Below, in pieces: positions 18,896 through 29,463 of a DNA stretch of 36,422 nucleotides; within the stretch, counting starts at the first letter, position 1; each line of letters begins with the position of its first letter. A program made the position numbers and the translations under genes. Below the pieces are notes generated by a model. It had not been told where the DNA came from. It saw nothing but the letters and a program-made list of their open reading frames with translations, and made no database searches. Origin of the DNA: Ignavibacteriota bacterium. GTDB lineage: Bacteria > Bacteroidota > Ignavibacteria > UBA10030 > SZUA-254. The DNA is taken from the NCBI GenBank assembly GCA_016209795.1, contig JACQVI010000040.1:1-36422 (forward strand), given 5' to 3'.

Positions 18896-21800
18896 ATGAA
18901 AAGGATAACCGCGTTGGTGTTATTTATTTTGTTGAACACCCTTGTGCTACCCGCACAAGTAACCATCATTGACGGTAAGCGGTATGTCGAATACCTGCAC
19001 TTATCGTTCAAGGAAGAGGTAGTAGTTCTCGCTGAGAATCAAACGGTGGCTGGCATAGGTGAAATTAAGTCGGTATATTCTTCGCTGATGAGTTACTTGC
19101 AACAATTCGGGCCTATTCTTTTGGAGCAGAGTTTCCCGGGCAAACGCTGGGGCGATACCTTACGCACCAATATACACGGCGAAATAGTTCGTGTTCCTGA
19201 GCTATCTCAAAACTTTATACTTCGACTCCCTCAACCAGTGCCAGAGGAAGAAGTAATTAAGGTCTTGAGAGATCTTCCATACGTAAAAGCGGTAAGTGGA
19301 CCAGCCGCAATACAGCTTGAATTAGATCCAAACGATTTTTACCTTTCTCAACAGTGGGCCTTAACAAAGGCGTCTGCAAGAGGTGACTTAGGCGCATGGG
19401 AAATAACGACAGGTGGTCGCACCCTCGTGGGTGGTTATCCACAGAGTATTGCAATTATTGACGATGGTGTACGCGCTCACCCGGACCTTGACGCAAATCG
19501 TCGTGGTGGAGATCCTGTACAGGCCAGTGGGGGCGAGCATGAAACGGCAATAACCGGTGCTGCTGCCGCAGTTACAAATAACAGTATCGGCGTCGCCGGG
19601 CTTGGCTGGAAGACCCAATTCACACCATATGAATCCTTTACCGGTACCCCACCTCCTACGCACCAAGATATAGAGGCTGCCGCGAATCTTTCTTATGTGC
19701 GTGCAATCAACTTGAGCTATTATTGGATAGAAACAGATCAACCACAGCCTGGTCAATGCCGGCCTTCTACTTTATCGGAATATCCGCAAGATGAGAAAGA
19801 TGCAATAGATTATGCTATTGCTATGGGAAAAGTCGTGATCGCTGCAGGTGGCAACCAACCAGGTTGTCCTACAGGATACACTCCAGGCTACACTGTACCA
19901 TACACACCTTATCCAGCAGCATATACCGATGTCATCGGAGTAAGTCCAACAAATTCGTCGGATGCGTTTCCAAGTGGTTATAACTACGGAGGACATATTG
20001 ATGTTAGCGCGCCGGGGATCCAAGTTGCTACAACAATAATCGGGGGTAATGGATACGGGAGTATATCTGGGACCTCAGTTTCTGCTTCTTTGGCTTGCGC
20101 AGTAGTCGCGCTCATAGCAGATATAAACCCAAGCTTAACGAGAGAGGCAATAACGAATCACCTACAACTTTCCTCTGATGATCTAGAGCCATCCGGCCGC
20201 GACGATAATTTCGGACATGGTCGCATCAATGCTTACCGGTCGGTTAGAGAGGCAATTCCGAGCAGAGTTGCATCAGGGCCTATAACAAGTGACCCTCCCC
20301 TCTTCTATGCACCGCTACCATACGTCAATACGGCTCTTTTTGTAATGAACTCTAATAGAACAACTTATCCGCTCTCACATGTATTGTTAATTAGTGATCT
20401 GACGATCGACAATAGTACACTCGTAATAGAAAAAAGAACTTGGTTGCGAACGGGAAGTTACCTGGTAAGTTACCCGAATGGGGGAAGACTGGTCTTAGAA
20501 CCTGAGGCTGAAATTCTTCCGGGACCTGGTGGGCAAATGGATATTTACGCAAGCACGGGGGTCTCGTTTCAGGGCCCTGGTGCTTGTATTGGCTTGGTGG
20601 GAGGGACGCTCAGATTACTTGATGATGCTATTTTGAGGGTGAGAAACAATGGGATACTTGCTAATTTTGAAGTGAGTACAATTAGCTTGGGAGCGAATTC
20701 TCGAATCATCATAGATGAAGATGGCACTTTATTATGGAATGCGAACAGCACTTGGCAATTTGGTGCAAATGCTCAGGTGGAAATCTACGGTACTGTCAGT
20801 GTTGCTGACGATGTGAATTTAGATATTCCCGCCTCGGGAAAATTCGTCATCCATCCTGGTGCTCAACTAAAATTTGGTTCAGGTAGTACCCTTACAATCA
20901 ACGGCAAACTCACCGCCAAAGGCTCCTCAACTCAGCGCATCACCTTTAACTCATCCAGCGCTACTCCCACACCAGGAAGTTGGTACGGGATCAAGCTGCT
21001 CAATGGTCCTGACACATTACAATACTGCAATATCCGGTATGCACAATATGGAGTCACGATCAATCACACTGCCGGGACTCTTATCCAGAATGACTCTATT
21101 ACCAACTGCAGTCAAGCAGGCATCTATGACTACAATGCCTTGGGCTACGGTGCAATGAACGTGCAAGGATGTGTCATTAAAAACAACAGTCAGTTTGGTG
21201 TTTTGATGATCAACGCTTGGGGCAATATTGGCGGCTCGACAATAATTAGCAACAATACTTCCGACGGCATCAGCATGAATAATGCCGCCTACCTCTACAT
21301 TGATCACGCGTATCTGCAAAACAATGGCGGTGTAGGTCTGCGAGCCACAGGTGTCTCCACGGCAGCATACTTAGCGGCTGATGGTACTTGGCCCGGCTGG
21401 AATACTGTTACAGGCAACACCGCAGGTCAGATATGGAGGAATACCGGAGCTACAATCTTCATCGGAGACAAGTGGCAGAGTTGTGAATGCGGTTCGGAGA
21501 AGCCGGAACCATCACCACCGAGTGTGAGTAGTATCCCAGGCTGTAACCCACCCTGTTATTACGTCTGGCACGAATCAGGTGGCTACAACACGATCAACGG
21601 CAACTACTATTGGGTGAACAATCTCCCGGGGACACCTGCTATTTATGCCGATCTCACCTATTGGGGGGTGTGTCCTACTCCACCAGCAGCAGCCTTTAAC
21701 GGGACGGTCTATCGAGATTATCCACAGGGCTGTGGGAGTATGGCACCCATCACCGTTCCAATAGCTTTAGCTAAAGACGAAGTTGACCAAGACGGGGAAG

Positions 21801-22600
21801 TACAAGCTGTTAAAGGAAGAGAAGTTTTGAAGTACATCGCTTACCTGAAAGATCTCATTATCAACAATCCTGACAGTGCCGACTATGCGATTCCCATGCT
21901 TGCTTCGCTGGTGGGACCTCTTGGGAAATATCAATACGCACTTGGAGAAGTGTGGGAAAACTTTTTGGCACAAATTGAACAAAATTCTCCCTCAGCACTA
22001 TTGAGAAAACACGCTTTAGCGTTTAGGATACAAGCACATCTTGAGCGAGGTGATTACAGTGCTGGCGTGTCGCTTGCGTCTCAGGTACTTCAAGTCAGTC
22101 CGAACGATGATATCTGGCTCTATTGTCAAGCGCAAATTATCTCTGCTCATGTCATGAATGGTGATCTTGCGAGTGCGACTCAGGCATACAACTCGATGCG
22201 TGTACGAGGCGAAACAATAGATTTTGGGTATACAGCGGAGCTTGGTCGGATGCTCGATGCAGCAACAGAATCAACAGGCGGTGGCAGCATGCAACCAGAG
22301 TTGGTCAAAACTAGCGTATCAGGCAATACGAAACCTCTTACCTATGCTGTGTATCAGAATTATCCCAATCCTTTCAACCCATCAACTGTAATTCACTATG
22401 ATCTTCCTGAGGACGGATGGGTTACGCTGAAAGTGTATAATGTTCTTGGTCAGGAGGTGAGAACGCTCGTTCATGAAGCTCAAGCAGAGGGTTTTAAATC
22501 AATCCAACTTGATGCTCATACCTTACCAAGCGGTGTATATTTCTACAAATTGAATGCAGGTCACTTCACAGCCATCCGGAAGATGCTCTTAATTCGCTAA
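18896..22600 (+). CDS. Secreted S8 family subtilisin-like serine protease with beta-helix-like and helical modules and T9SS sorting domain
   Basis: Signal peptide MKRITALVLFILLNTLVLPAQ; IAIIDDGVRAHPDL (Asp), EHETAITGAAAA (His), VVIAAGGN (Asn), GSISGTSVSASLACAVVAL (Ser); C-terminal YQNYPNPFNPSTVIHYDLP...SGVYFYKL...RKMLLIR; SD-like aaggagg upstream. Confidence 0.88.
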   Translation: MKRITALVLFILLNTLVLPAQVTIIDGKRYVEYLHLSFKEEVVVLAENQTVAGIGEIKSVYSSLMSYLQQFGPILLEQSFPGKRWGDTLRTNIHGEIVRVPELSQNFILRLPQPVPEEEVIKVLRDLPYVKAVSGPAAIQLELDPNDFYLSQQWALTKASARGDLGAWEITTGGRTLVGGYPQSIAIIDDGVRAHPDLDANRRGGDPVQASGGEHETAITGAAAAVTNNSIGVAGLGWKTQFTPYESFTGTPPPTHQDIEAAANLSYVRAINLSYYWIETDQPQPGQCRPSTLSEYPQDEKDAIDYAIAMGKVVIAAGGNQPGCPTGYTPGYTVPYTPYPAAYTDVIGVSPTNSSDAFPSGYNYGGHIDVSAPGIQVATTIIGGNGYGSISGTSVSASLACAVVALIADINPSLTREAITNHLQLSSDDLEPSGRDDNFGHGRINAYRSVREAIPSRVASGPITSDPPLFYAPLPYVNTALFVMNSNRTTYPLSHVLLISDLTIDNSTLVIEKRTWLRTGSYLVSYPNGGRLVLEPEAEILPGPGGQMDIYASTGVSFQGPGACIGLVGGTLRLLDDAILRVRNNGILANFEVSTISLGANSRIIIDEDGTLLWNANSTWQFGANAQVEIYGTVSVADDVNLDIPASGKFVIHPGAQLKFGSGSTLTINGKLTAKGSSTQRITFNSSSATPTPGSWYGIKLLNGPDTLQYCNIRYAQYGVTINHTAGTLIQNDSITNCSQAGIYDYNALGYGAMNVQGCVIKNNSQFGVLMINAWGNIGGSTIISNNTSDGISMNNAAYLYIDHAYLQNNGGVGLRATGVSTAAYLAADGTWPGWNTVTGNTAGQIWRNTGATIFIGDKWQSCECGSEKPEPSPPSVSSIPGCNPPCYYVWHESGGYNTINGNYYWVNNLPGTPAIYADLTYWGVCPTPPAAAFNGTVYRDYPQGCGSMAPITVPIALAKDEVDQDGEVQAVKGREVLKYIAYLKDLIINNPDSADYAIPMLASLVGPLGKYQYALGEVWENFLAQIEQNSPSALLRKHALAFRIQAHLERGDYSAGVSLASQVLQVSPNDDIWLYCQAQIISAHVMNGDLASATQAYNSMRVRGETIDFGYTAELGRMLDAATESTGGGSMQPELVKTSVSGNTKPLTYAVYQNYPNPFNPSTVIHYDLPEDGWVTLKVYNVLGQEVRTLVHEAQAEGFKSIQLDAHTLPSGVYFYKLNAGHFTAIRKMLLIR
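22330..22600 (+). other. T9SS type A C-terminal sorting domain (coding segment)
   Basis: KPLTYAVYQNYPNPFNPSTVIHYDLPEDGWVTLKVYNVLGQEVRTLVHEAQAEGFKSIQLDAHTLPSGVYFYKLNAGHFTAIRKMLLIR. Confidence 0.87.
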
Positions 22601-22628
22601 GCCCTCATTTTACAAGTATTCTCGTTTA

Positions 22629-22670
22629 AAAGCCGATCTCATCTTATTATGAGGTCGGCTTTCTCTTTTC
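22629..22670 (+). terminator. Intrinsic terminator after the S8 protease gene
   Basis: AAAGCCGATCTCAT / ATGAGGTCGGCTTT, 14-bp stem (one G-U), 6-nt loop, followed by a T-rich CTCTTTT. Confidence 0.85.
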
Positions 22671-22719
22671 CCATTGTGTTTGATTCTACCCTCTAAAATC
22701 CGTATTTTCTTTAAGATTT

Positions 22720-25242
22720 ATGGCATATCCATTTCCCGAAATAGAACCCAAGTGGCAAAAGTTCTGGGATGAGCACACCACATTCAAGGCGGTCGAGGAT
22801 TCCACGAAGCCAAAGCTCTACGTGCTTGATATGTTTCCATACCCGTCTGGCGCTGGACTCCATGTCGGTCATCCTGAAGGCTACACTGCCACAGATATCT
22901 ACTGCCGTTACAAACGGATGCGTGGCTATAACGTCCTGCATCCAATGGGGTGGGATGCGTTTGGACTGCCCGCTGAGCGCTATGCCATGCAAACGAGAAT
23001 TCATCCTCGTATCACTACACAGGAAAATGTTGCTACGTTTAAACGGCAAATTAAAATGCTTGGGTTGTCATACGATTGGAATCGAGAAATTAACACGACA
23101 GATCCAAAGTATTACAAGTGGACGCAGTGGATTTTCCTGAAAATCTTTAATGCCTGGTATGATAACAATTTGGATAAAGCTCGACCGATCTCGGAACTAC
23201 CCATGCCAGTGGGTTTAACGGAGAAGGAGAGGTACCAATACATCGCAAATCATCGTCTTGCATATCTTGCAGAGATGCCCGTTAACTGGTGCCCTGAGCT
23301 TGGAACTGTACTTGCAAACGAGGAAGTTGATGAATGGACTGAGAAAGGGTACACCGTAGAACGTCGGATGATGAAGCAGTGGATGCTGCGCATTACAGCG
23401 TATGCCGAGCGATTAGAGAAGGACTTAGCGGAACTCGATTGGCCCCCGGGTATCATCGAAATGCAGCGGAACTGGATCGGTCGCTCTGAGGGTGCCGAGG
23501 CAGACTTCCCAATTCAGGGTTCGAAAAAATCAATCAGAGTTTACACGACACGTCCCGATACGATGTTTGGTGCGACGTACATGGTACTTGCCCCCGAACA
23601 TCCATTAGTCGATGAAATCACATCGTCTCAATACCGAAAAGTCATCGATGAGTACCGTGCTCAAGCCAAGCAGAAAAGTGAGCTTGAACGGACGGCACTT
23701 GAAAAAGAAAAGACCGGTGTCTTCACAGGGGGCTATACAATGAATCCAGCCACGAAAAAGCCAATCCCAATCTGGATTGCTGATTATGTCATTTTCACGT
23801 ATGGCACGGGCGCGATCATGGCAGTCCCGGGGCATGATGAGCGTGATTATGAGTTTGCTAGGAAATACAATCTTCCCATCGTGGAAGTCGTTGCTGGAGG
23901 TGATCTCTCGAAGGCTGCATTTATCGATGATGGCGTGAATGTCAATTCCTCCAATGACGAGGTTTCTCTGAATGGCTTGCCGACACCACAAGCAAAGGAA
24001 AGAATGATTCGCTGGCTGGAGCAAAAACGAATCGGTGAACGATCAATCAAATACAAGCTCAGAGATTGGTTGTTCTCTCGTCAGCGCTACTGGGGCGAGC
24101 CGTTCCCTCTGATCTACTTGGAAGATGGGACAGTCAAAGCCCTTCCTGAATCGCATCTTCCAGTCCTGCTTCCCGATACTGAATCGTATAAACCAAGTGG
24201 AACAGGAGAATCTGCACTTGCGACCGTCGATTCGTGGGTAAAGACTGTTGATCCAGAAACAGGTAAGCCCGCACGCCGTGAAACGCACACCATGCCGCAG
24301 TGGGCAGGATCGTGCTGGTATTACCTTCGTTACATCGATCCACGGAACGAGAAGGAATTTTGTAACAAAGACAAAGAACACTACTGGATGCCTGTTGATT
24401 TGTATGTAGGTGGAGCAGAGCATGCTGTGCTGCATTTGCTCTATGCACGGTTCTGGCACAAGGTCCTTTATGATCTCGGCTATCTCTCGACAAAAGAGTC
24501 ATTTAAAAAACTGGTTAATCAAGGGACGATTCTCGGAGAAGATGGACGAAAGATGTCGAAGTCATTTGGGAACGTTGTAAACCCTGATGATGTCGTCAAA
24601 GAATATGGTGCCGATTCGATGCGCTTGTTCGAAATGTTCATGGGACCGCTTGAGGACACAAAACCGTGGTCGACGCGTGGTGTCGAAGGTGTCCATCGGT
24701 TCCTCAATCGTGTGTGGCGAATGATTGTGGATGAGGATGGAAACCTTCTTGCTTCCATCAAAGAGGAACCACTGAGTGTTGAAGATGAACGTCTACTCCA
24801 TCAATCTATCAAAAAAATCACGCTTGATATCGAAAACCTGAACTTCAACACTGCTATCTCACAGATGATGATCTTTGTGAACGAATTTCTGAACAAAGAA
24901 GTAAAACCTCATTCTGCGATGGAGACGTTTGTCTTACTACTTTCACCTTTTGCTCCTCATCTTACAGAGGAGTTGTGGGAGAAATTGGGTCACAAACAAT
25001 CGATTGCGTACGAACCCTGGCCCCAGTACGATGAAGCAAAGACAGCAATCGAGACTGTGGAGATGGTTGTGCAGATCAACGGCAAGGTACGATCAAAGTT
25101 TCCGGTACCCATCAATATGGACGAAGATGAACTCAAGAGACTGGTCCTTGCAGATCAAAACGTGAAGCGCCATCTCGACGGCAAGCGGGTGGTGAAAATT
25201 GTTGTGGTGAAGAATAAATTGGTCAGCTTGGTTGTGAAGTAA
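22720..25242 (+). CDS. leuS: Leucyl-tRNA synthetase
   Basis: 840 aa; [13 protein letters not shown] (HIGH), [37 protein letters not shown] editing domain, [16 protein letters not shown] (KMSKS). Confidence 0.98.
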   Translation: MAYPFPEIEPKWQKFWDEHTTFKAVEDSTKPKLYVLDMFPYPSGAGLHVGHPEGYTATDIYCRYKRMRGYNVLHPMGWDAFGLPAERYAMQTRIHPRITTQENVATFKRQIKMLGLSYDWNREINTTDPKYYKWTQWIFLKIFNAWYDNNLDKARPISELPMPVGLTEKERYQYIANHRLAYLAEMPVNWCPELGTVLANEEVDEWTEKGYTVERRMMKQWMLRITAYAERLEKDLAELDWPPGIIEMQRNWIGRSEGAEADFPIQGSKKSIRVYTTRPDTMFGATYMVLAPEHPLVDEITSSQYRKVIDEYRAQAKQKSELERTALEKEKTGVFTGGYTMNPATKKPIPIWIADYVIFTYGTGAIMAVPGHDERDYEFARKYNLPIVEVVAGGDLSKAAFIDDGVNVNSSNDEVSLNGLPTPQAKERMIRWLEQKRIGERSIKYKLRDWLFSRQRYWGEPFPLIYLEDGTVKALPESHLPVLLPDTESYKPSGTGESALATVDSWVKTVDPETGKPARRETHTMPQWAGSCWYYLRYIDPRNEKEFCNKDKEHYWMPVDLYVGGAEHAVLHLLYARFWHKVLYDLGYLSTKESFKKLVNQGTILGEDGRKMSKSFGNVVNPDDVVKEYGADSMRLFEMFMGPLEDTKPWSTRGVEGVHRFLNRVWRMIVDEDGNLLASIKEEPLSVEDERLLHQSIKKITLDIENLNFNTAISQMMIFVNEFLNKEVKPHSAMETFVLLLSPFAPHLTEELWEKLGHKQSIAYEPWPQYDEAKTAIETVEMVVQINGKVRSKFPVPINMDEDELKRLVLADQNVKRHLDGKRVVKIVVVKNKLVSLVVK

Positions 25243-25272
25243 ATACCAAAACTTTCTGTAGCTCTTACCCGT

Positions 25273-26151
25273 ATGAAAAAATCCTTAACATTAGTTGTTG
25301 CCGTTTACAACGCCGTTCGTTATCTTGAACTGCTTTTCGCTGCCCTCCTACGACAATCGATGAATGACTTCGAAGTCATTGTTGCTGATGATGGCTCGGG
25401 ACCTGAGATACGAAAACTCATCGAAACGGTTACGCCTCAGAGCTCATTTCCCATTATACATTTGTGGCATGAGGATGCCGGCTTTCGTAAGAATGTCATG
25501 CTCAACAAAGCCATTAACGCCTCCCAAACCGATTATCTTGTCTTCATTGATGGCGATTGCCTCCCGCACCGTCAATTTCTTCATGACCACAGCCAGAATC
25601 GACGACCAAATTCCCTCTTATGTGGAAGAAGAGTCAACTTGAGCAAGGATATCACCGATCGACTGACTCTTGAAGACGTACGATCGGGGAGGTATGAAAA
25701 ACTTTCATGGGCACTGTTATTCGATGGACTGCTTGCCCGCAGTACAAATCTTGAAGATGCCGTGCGCATTGAGAATGGCTTTATCCGGCGACTTCTTCAT
25801 CGCAACAAAGCCCGTATCCTTGGCTGCAATTTTTCCGTTGAGAAAAAATTACTCGAGCGAATTAATGGATTCAATGAAGACTACCGTGCTCCGGGTTTGG
25901 GAGAGGATTCCGATATCGCGTTCAGATTAGCATTAACGGGAGTTCAACTTATGAGTCTTCGTTATCTTGCTGTACTCTTGCATTTATATCACCCAAGAAC
26001 AGTTGTCGAAGATGCCAACAAGGAGCTTTACGAACGTGTTTTAGCCTCCCAAAATGCTCTCTGTCGCAACGGGCTCAGGGAAATTGAGCACCTCAAATTG
26101 TCGTCTAAGGACTTTGGGTCACAAGGTGGGAAGGTGTATACGAAATCATGA
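25273..26151 (+). CDS. Glycosyltransferase family 2 (chondroitin-synthase-like GT2 with GT7-like C-terminal region)
   Basis: LTLVVAVYNAVRYLELLFAALLRQSMNDFEVIVADDGSG...FIDGDCLPHRQFL...GCNFSVEKKLLERINGFNEDYRAPGLGEDSDIAFRL. Confidence 0.85.
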   Translation: MKKSLTLVVAVYNAVRYLELLFAALLRQSMNDFEVIVADDGSGPEIRKLIETVTPQSSFPIIHLWHEDAGFRKNVMLNKAINASQTDYLVFIDGDCLPHRQFLHDHSQNRRPNSLLCGRRVNLSKDITDRLTLEDVRSGRYEKLSWALLFDGLLARSTNLEDAVRIENGFIRRLLHRNKARILGCNFSVEKKLLERINGFNEDYRAPGLGEDSDIAFRLALTGVQLMSLRYLAVLLHLYHPRTVVEDANKELYERVLASQNALCRNGLREIEHLKLSSKDFGSQGGKVYTKS

Positions 26152-27977
26152 ACATCTACCTTCGCATACTCCGTTACGTTCGTCCGTACTGGAAATACGT
26201 TATCATTTCGATTGCCTGTACTGTGTTCTATTCCATTTTCAGCGGCATCTCGATCTATCTGATGATTCCGCTCCTTGAAACACTGTTCAACCCGAAAACA
26301 GCTCCTCCATCAGCCGATGGACTAGAAACGACTCTTGGAGTTTCGGGCATCATCGAGAATGTCAAGCTGGCATTTCAAAGTTACATCATGTCCGGCACGC
26401 CGACTGAGGTGCTGCTGAAAGTCAGTCTTATCATTTTCTTTGCTTTCCTCCTTCGTAATCTCTTCGGTTATTTTCAATCGTATTTCATGGCGTATGCAGA
26501 AGAAGGCGTCATCAAAGACTTGAGAAATGCCCTCTACTGCCATCTGCACAACTTGCCACTTGGTTACTTTACCAACGAGCGGACCGGCGACCTCATCTCG
26601 CGCGTCATCAATGATGTCCCTCTCGTGAACAGCGGCATCACAGCGGGGTTTGTAACGTTGGTTCGTGAGCCTCTACTGCTCATCGTGTTCTTATTCCTCG
26701 CATTTTCATTAAGCTGGAAGCTTACTCTCCTTTCGCTGGTAGTCTTTCCCTTCGCTCTTTTGATCATCGGCTGGATTGCATTAAAACTGCATAAGGAGCG
26801 AGGCTTATCTCAGGCACTCCTCGGAGATATTACCTCCGTCTTGCAAGAAACGATTTCGGGAGTCAAAGTCGTCAAAGCATTTGGGATGGAAGAATTTGAG
26901 AACAAGAAGTTCGCCAAAACAACATGGCAGTATTTTTGCTCACTCCTCAAAATCATACGAACCCGCAACCTATCTTCACCCACGACGGAAATCCTCAGCG
27001 TGGCTGCAGGAGCTGTCATTATCTGGTACGGGGGAACGCAAGTCCTTCTCGAACAAAGTCTTAACGCCAGCCAATTTTTAGGGTTCCTCATTATCATCTT
27101 CCAGACTATGCCTCCCGTGAAGGAGTTGACAAGTGTCAATAACAGGGTTCAAGAATCTGCCGCTGCGGGGAAGAGGATTTTCGAAATCCTCGACACCGAG
27201 CCGCAAATCAAGGACGTTACCAATGCCATCGAGCTGGAAGAATTCCGTTCTGAAATCGAATTCTCCGATGTCACATTCTCGTACGATAGTCAATTGCCGG
27301 TTCTCAAAAACATCGGTCTGAAAATTCGCAAAGGAGAGGTCGTTGCTATCGTCGGTCCCAGCGGCAGCGGTAAATCGACGCTTGTTGATTTGATCCCGCG
27401 GTTTTATGATCCGGTAGGGGGCGAGGTACGCATCGATGGGATCAACCTCAAACAGTTAAAGGTGAAGTCGTTAAGAGAAAAGATTGGGATTGTAACGCAG
27501 GAAACGATCCTGTTTAACGATACCGTGAGAAACAACATCGCGTATGGACTTGAAGATTGTCCATTGGAAAAAATCATCGAAGCGGCAAAAGCTGCTAACG
27601 CACACAATTTCATCAGCGACATGCCACAGCAATACAATAGCATCATCGGTGAACGAGGTGTAAAAATTTCCGGGGGCGAGCGTCAGCGACTTTCCCTTGC
27701 ACGAGCAATCCTTAAAAATCCTCCCGTCCTCATCCTGGACGAAGCGACATCTGCACTCGATACGGAATCGGAAATACTTGTTCAAGAAGCAATCGATCAT
27801 CTCATGACGGGAAGAACGTCTATTGTTATCGCACACCGGCTGTCCACTGTTCAGCATGCCGACCGCATCATTGTCTTGAATGAGGGACGCATCGTTGAAA
27901 TGGGGAAACATAACGAGCTGCTGGAAAACTCAAGCGGGCTGTACAAGAAGTTGTATGCTCTGCAATTTCGCATTTAA
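26148..27977 (+). CDS. MsbA-like ABC transporter (lipid/LPS flippase family), TM and ATPase domains fused
   Basis: 609 aa; GPSGSGKSTLVDLIPRFYDP Walker A, SGGERQRLSLARAILKNPPVLILDEATSALD signature/Walker B, H-loop IAHRLSTV. Confidence 0.93.
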   Translation: MNIYLRILRYVRPYWKYVIISIACTVFYSIFSGISIYLMIPLLETLFNPKTAPPSADGLETTLGVSGIIENVKLAFQSYIMSGTPTEVLLKVSLIIFFAFLLRNLFGYFQSYFMAYAEEGVIKDLRNALYCHLHNLPLGYFTNERTGDLISRVINDVPLVNSGITAGFVTLVREPLLLIVFLFLAFSLSWKLTLLSLVVFPFALLIIGWIALKLHKERGLSQALLGDITSVLQETISGVKVVKAFGMEEFENKKFAKTTWQYFCSLLKIIRTRNLSSPTTEILSVAAGAVIIWYGGTQVLLEQSLNASQFLGFLIIIFQTMPPVKELTSVNNRVQESAAAGKRIFEILDTEPQIKDVTNAIELEEFRSEIEFSDVTFSYDSQLPVLKNIGLKIRKGEVVAIVGPSGSGKSTLVDLIPRFYDPVGGEVRIDGINLKQLKVKSLREKIGIVTQETILFNDTVRNNIAYGLEDCPLEKIIEAAKAANAHNFISDMPQQYNSIIGERGVKISGGERQRLSLARAILKNPPVLILDEATSALDTESEILVQEAIDHLMTGRTSIVIAHRLSTVQHADRIIVLNEGRIVEMGKHNELLENSSGLYKKLYALQFRI

Positions 27978-27984
27978 GAGGCTT

Positions 27985-29463
27985 ATGAACAACTGGTTGA
28001 GCAAATACGGCATTCTTCTTATAGTCTTTCTGGCTTTGATCGTAAGACTATATCACATTGATTTTCCCGTTGCAGGGTTCCAGGCATGGAGACAAGCCGA
28101 TACAGCGGCAATGGCAAGAAATTTCTATGAACAAGGATTCAATTTCTTTTATCCGCAGATTGATTGGGGTGGAAATACCGATGGTTACGTTGAAACTGAG
28201 TTCCCGCTATATCCTTTTGTCGTTGCTCTGCTTTATTTCTTATTCCATCCTGACGATCTGTGGGGACGACTCCTGTCTGTTTTCTGTTCATTGTGGGCAG
28301 TCTACGGACTTTACCTTCTTGTGAGAAAAATTTTAGGGGAGACAACAGCATTGTGGGCAGCTTCGATCTATGCAATTCTCCCGCTCAATGTTTTCTACAC
28401 GAGGGCTTTCATGCCCGAATCGGCAATGCTGATGTGTTCTGTCTGGGGAATTTACCTTTTTTCGGAGTGGCTCGATAAAGAAAAAATGCAGTATTGGTTT
28501 GCATCCCTCTTATTCATCTCTCTCGCAGCGCTGTTGAAGATTTCCGCCTTGTACCTCGGACTTCCCTTGCTATTCCTCGCTTGGACAAGGTACGGTACAG
28601 GCACTTTGAAAAATTGGCGACTATGGACATATGCAGCTCTTGTTTTTGTCAGTGTTGGATTGTGGTACTACCATGCCCATCAGATTTATCTGAACACAGG
28701 GTTATCGTTCGGAATCTGGTTTTTCGGCGAGGATAAATGGGGTATCGCTTCACCATTGCTCACACTGAAGTTCTACAACGATGTCTTCATGAAGAGTATT
28801 GCAGAACGCCACCTTACCTACGCTGGTTTTATTCCATTCCTGACAGGTCTTTTACTCACACGAACAACTTCGCGGGAGAAACTTTTTGATTGGTGGCTCA
28901 TTACCGTACTCATCTTTTTCATGATCGTCAGTGTAGGGAATCAAGTGCATGAATACTATCAATTGCCCTTTGTTCTTCCTGCTGTTGTCTTCGTTGCAAA
29001 AACCTTCAATCGATATTTCTCCAAAGAACACCTCAAGGAATACTGGAAGAAAAATCGACCACTCAGCATTGTTTTCGGACTATGTCTTGTCGCTATCCCT
29101 ATTCTGAGTTTCCTTCGCGTCAGCAATTTCATGAAGGGGGAACGACTTGATAGTTCCCTGTTTCATCTTGAAAAAGCAGTTCAGGAGTCAACTGATCTTC
29201 ATGATCTTGTTGTAACTGTCGACCAGTATGATCCGATAGTTCTCTACCGCGTTAAACGAAAGGGATGGCATGCTGTGGCGTGTGGAATAAACGACGATTT
29301 CTTGTTGGAGTGTTCACAACTGGGAGCGAAATATCTCATCGGACAGAAGGAAACATTTTTTCATAACGATTGTACGGGCATTCTTGACTCACTGCTTCAA
29401 CGGTACGATGCTGTTAGAAACACTGATGGCTATTTCATTCTAAAATTACACAACTCATCTTGA
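27985..29463 (+). CDS. ArnT/GT39-like membrane glycosyltransferase (ATG 27985 preferred; the ORF opens at 27880)
   Basis: Multi-TM; FPVAGFQAWRQADTAAMARNFYEQGFNFFYPQIDWGG...ETEFPLYPFVVALLY, ILPLNVFYTRAFMPESAM. Confidence 0.75.
   Translation: MNNWLSKYGILLIVFLALIVRLYHIDFPVAGFQAWRQADTAAMARNFYEQGFNFFYPQIDWGGNTDGYVETEFPLYPFVVALLYFLFHPDDLWGRLLSVFCSLWAVYGLYLLVRKILGETTALWAASIYAILPLNVFYTRAFMPESAMLMCSVWGIYLFSEWLDKEKMQYWFASLLFISLAALLKISALYLGLPLLFLAWTRYGTGTLKNWRLWTYAALVFVSVGLWYYHAHQIYLNTGLSFGIWFFGEDKWGIASPLLTLKFYNDVFMKSIAERHLTYAGFIPFLTGLLLTRTTSREKLFDWWLITVLIFFMIVSVGNQVHEYYQLPFVLPAVVFVAKTFNRYFSKEHLKEYWKKNRPLSIVFGLCLVAIPILSFLRVSNFMKGERLDSSLFHLEKAVQESTDLHDLVVTVDQYDPIVLYRVKRKGWHAVACGINDDFLLECSQLGAKYLIGQKETFFHNDCTGILDSLLQRYDAVRNTDGYFILKLHNSS

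Noticed and set aside
24043-24459. Minus-strand ORFs antisense to leuS
   Set aside because: Shadow ORFs of the conserved leuS reading frame.
27880-27984. N-terminal extension of the GT39-like ORF overlapping msbA
   Set aside because: Out-of-frame read-through of the ABC transporter 3' end; ATG 27985 gives a standard TM N-terminus.
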